64,000 nucleotides of DNA, from positions 1 through 64,000 of the forward strand of contig JAVEXO010000012.1 of the NCBI GenBank assembly GCA_034003955.1. The letters run 5' to 3'. Numbering within the stretch: the first letter of the stretch is position 1; each line of letters starts with the position of its first letter. Source of the stretch: SZUA-370 sp034003955. GTDB taxonomy: Bacteria > Spirochaetota > Spirochaetia > Treponematales > UBA12059. The notes beneath the pieces are model-generated. The model worked only from the letters and a program-made list of their open reading frames with translations. It searched no databases and was not told the origin of the DNA. Positions 62,506 through 64,000 of this stretch are shown in pieces. The position numbers and the translations under genes were made by a program.

Positions 62506-63543
62506 TTACCAATAATTAAGCACGTCTTCAGCAAAACCCAGGAATTTGTTTAGCTTGATCTTCTTCCCGTCGTCTAATACGACGGCTCCTGTAAATTCTC
62601 CAAAAACCTGATGCTGTACCGATTGTATGGGGCCCATGGACGTGACCGAATTTCTGTCTACAAGCGGTTTAAAGTCCATCTCGAAGCGGCCGTCTGAACT
62701 TGAGAAACGCCAGGGCTGTGTATAGTCACTCTCGTCTAGATGAAAGCTAACCTCTGCCAGCTTGTGAATCTTTCCCCCGTAGAACAAGACGTTTTCACTG
62801 GCTGGTGTTCGGTCTGAGAAGCCATAGCCTATGTTCCATCCGAATGGAATGGAGCCTAGGTAGCCAGAGGCCGAGCCCCAGTACCAGCGATTCTTATAGG
62901 TCCAGCGACCACGGCCCCAGTCGAGTGCCCCAAAGTCACGGCCGGGGTCGAATTCATAGCGACTCTTGCCTATCGTGAAGCCACCCGAGGCCTGCATGCA
63001 GTTTATCTTACGGTTGTAATAGAAGGCCCGGCGGTTTTCTGCCCACGACGTGGCTATGTTCATGCTTTCAAGCTCTGGGCTCTGGGCCAGGATGATGGCG
63101 CCTTCAAGCCCCATTTCACCGGCGGCATTCTTGAGGCCAGGAGCCTTGAATGACAGGGTGCGGATACCACCGGCGTATACAAAAGCCATGGAGAGCCGCT
63201 TGTCTCCGAATGATACATGGCCTTCATCCGAGCCCGATGGAAAACCTGTCTTTCCGAGCGGCAAGAGGCTCAGGGTATCTACCTGGTGCGAGCTTCCGTT
63301 TTTTAAGTCTATGAAACACAGGGCGAAGAGGCCTGCATAGCCTAGGTCGCTCATGGTCAGGGTCAGGGCGAAGCGTCCCTTGTTAGACAGCACAGAGAAA
63401 TAATCCCATTCCTTTATCCTCAGTGGGCTGGCTTTGATGGCTGATCTGTCGTATCGCCAGTAGGGGTGTCGTGCCCAGCCTTCCTTGCTTATCTTGCCTG
63501 AGTCGTCGAGCAGGTCGATGGGAGATAGGATTTCTTTCTGCAT
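62506..63543 (-). CDS. DUF2804 family protein
   Basis: A 345-residue soluble protein matching DUF2804. The chain shows ILSPIDLLDDSGKISKEGWARHPYWRYDRSAIKASPLRIKEWDYF at the N-terminus and YEFDPGRDFGALDWGRGRWTYKNRWYWGSASGYL in the middle, where glycine- and tryptophan-rich strands recur. The fold is probably a beta-barrel or lipocalin-like hydroxy-fatty-acid-related type; no catalytic residues can be assigned and the role is unknown. It is divergent from the small VF530-type gene. Confidence 0.8.
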   Translation of the reverse strand: MQKEILSPIDLLDDSGKISKEGWARHPYWRYDRSAIKASPLRIKEWDYFSVLSNKGRFALTLTMSDLGYAGLFALCFIDLKNGSSHQVDTLSLLPLGKTGFPSGSDEGHVSFGDKRLSMAFVYAGGIRTLSFKAPGLKNAAGEMGLEGAIILAQSPELESMNIATSWAENRRAFYYNRKINCMQASGGFTIGKSRYEFDPGRDFGALDWGRGRWTYKNRWYWGSASGYLGSIPFGWNIGYGFSDRTPASENVLFYGGKIHKLAEVSFHLDESDYTQPWRFSSSDGRFEMDFKPLVDRNSVTSMGPIQSVQHQVFGEFTGAVVLDDGKKIKLNKFLGFAEDVLNYW

Positions 63544-63701
63544 GCGTGCCTCCGCCGTCTATACGATACTATACGCTCTGAATCCACGCTTTGCCAGCTG
63601 TTAATGCTGGCGTACGATGCTACAGCTGGCATATAGTCAAGGAGCATTGCTAGACTGCGCTTAGTGCCGCCACATTGGATGAGCGCCGGCAAGGAGAGAA
63701 C

Positions 63702-63968
63702 ATGGCCGATACTGAGACTCTTGATCCCCTCCATGGCGTTACCCTGGCTACGATGCTGGAGCAGCTGGAGGAGAGGATGGGCTGGGACGGGCTTGCACTG
63801 AAGATACCTGTTAATTGTTTTCAGAGCGAACCTAGCCTCTCGTCGAGCCTTAAATTCCTGCGCCGCACGCCCTGGGCCAGGCAGAAGGTTGAACTTCTAT
63901 ACTTGTACACCTTTTACCCCAAGAAGGCTGGAGAGCTTGCCAAAAGAAGACGGGGTATTGACGTTTGA
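63702..63968 (+). CDS. VF530 (DUF2132) family small protein
   Basis: From the ATG at 63702 (AAGGAG upstream) the product has 88 residues. DPLHGVTLATMLEQLEERMGWDGLALKIPVNCFQSEPSLSSSLKFLRRTPWARQKVELLYL is the VF530 signature, a small helical fold with proposed DNA-binding. The function is not known. It stands alone, near the right edge of the window. Confidence 0.88.
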   Translation: MADTETLDPLHGVTLATMLEQLEERMGWDGLALKIPVNCFQSEPSLSSSLKFLRRTPWARQKVELLYLYTFYPKKAGELAKRRRGIDV

Positions 63969-64000
63969 TTTTAATGTACGTCGTTAAAAGCCTGTGCTAT

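Overview
The window reads as a chromosomal segment of a free-living or host-associated anaerobic spirochaete (Spirochaetales, Treponema-like or a close relative). The sequence support is indirect: a fermentative lysine pathway, an Opp peptide importer, chemotaxis parts (CheW, a soluble chemoreceptor), a FliL-like protein, a membrane pyrophosphatase of the K+-dependent type, and several conserved proteins without a family name that I associate with spirochaetes. GC content looks moderate to high. No rRNA, CRISPR array, prophage or complete insertion sequence was seen. Gene starts were adjusted to Shine-Dalgarno sites where these were clear.

Layout. 1-4.2 kb: two NAD(P)-dependent epimerase/reductase-like genes (the first cut by the window edge), a TVP38/DedA-type membrane protein and a THUMP-type RNA methyltransferase. 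4.2-4.9 kb: tRNA-Ala(GGC) with a consensus promoter and a perfect terminator, followed by a 211-bp tandem repeat whose terminator stem extends into an inverted copy of the tRNA 3' end. 4.9-12.8 kb: GAF protein, spirochaete-type unknown, EamA exporter, membrane-anchored unknown, DUF1015 protein and a soluble chemoreceptor fused to a periplasmic-binding-type domain. 12.9-18.8 kb: oppABCDF. 18.9-23.6 kb: Hsp20, DUF6941-type protein, HD phosphohydrolase, FliL-like protein, PEGA-repeat protein and a lipoprotein gene broken by an 8-bp duplication.

24.1-36.8 kb is the metabolic centre: kdd, kce, kamA, kamB, kamC, kamD, kamE, an NhaC-family carrier, and atoD/atoA. Together these convert L-lysine to beta-lysine, 3,5-diaminohexanoate and 3-keto-5-aminohexanoate, cleave the last with acetyl-CoA, and activate the acetoacetate with CoA; the 3-aminobutyryl-CoA ammonia-lyase gene (kal) is not in the window. 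The downstream genes kamB-C-D-E are tightly coupled, but the leader and the first junctions (kdd/kce, kce/kamA, kamA/kamB) each hold extra repeated or structured DNA. One of these carries a GxxExxY (PD-(D/E)XK-like) gene; the kce/kamA spacer looks like the same element with its gene deleted. This is the best candidate here for an undescribed element.

36.8-52.3 kb: peptidase T, an antiporter/USP/EIIA triple-domain protein, murB, cysS with a sigma/anti-sigma operon ending in a transglutaminase-like protein that lacks its catalytic cysteine, glyA, a two-CNB-domain protein with a QueG-like reductase, cheW with a 59-residue small gene, and a two-domain methyltransferase. 52.4-64 kb: GTP-type PEP carboxykinase flanked by short iterated repeats, a zur-znuBCA zinc operon with a palindromic operator, the pyrophosphatase with a conserved unknown, glycerate 2-kinase, a ferritin-like protein, a DUF2804 protein and a VF530-type small protein.
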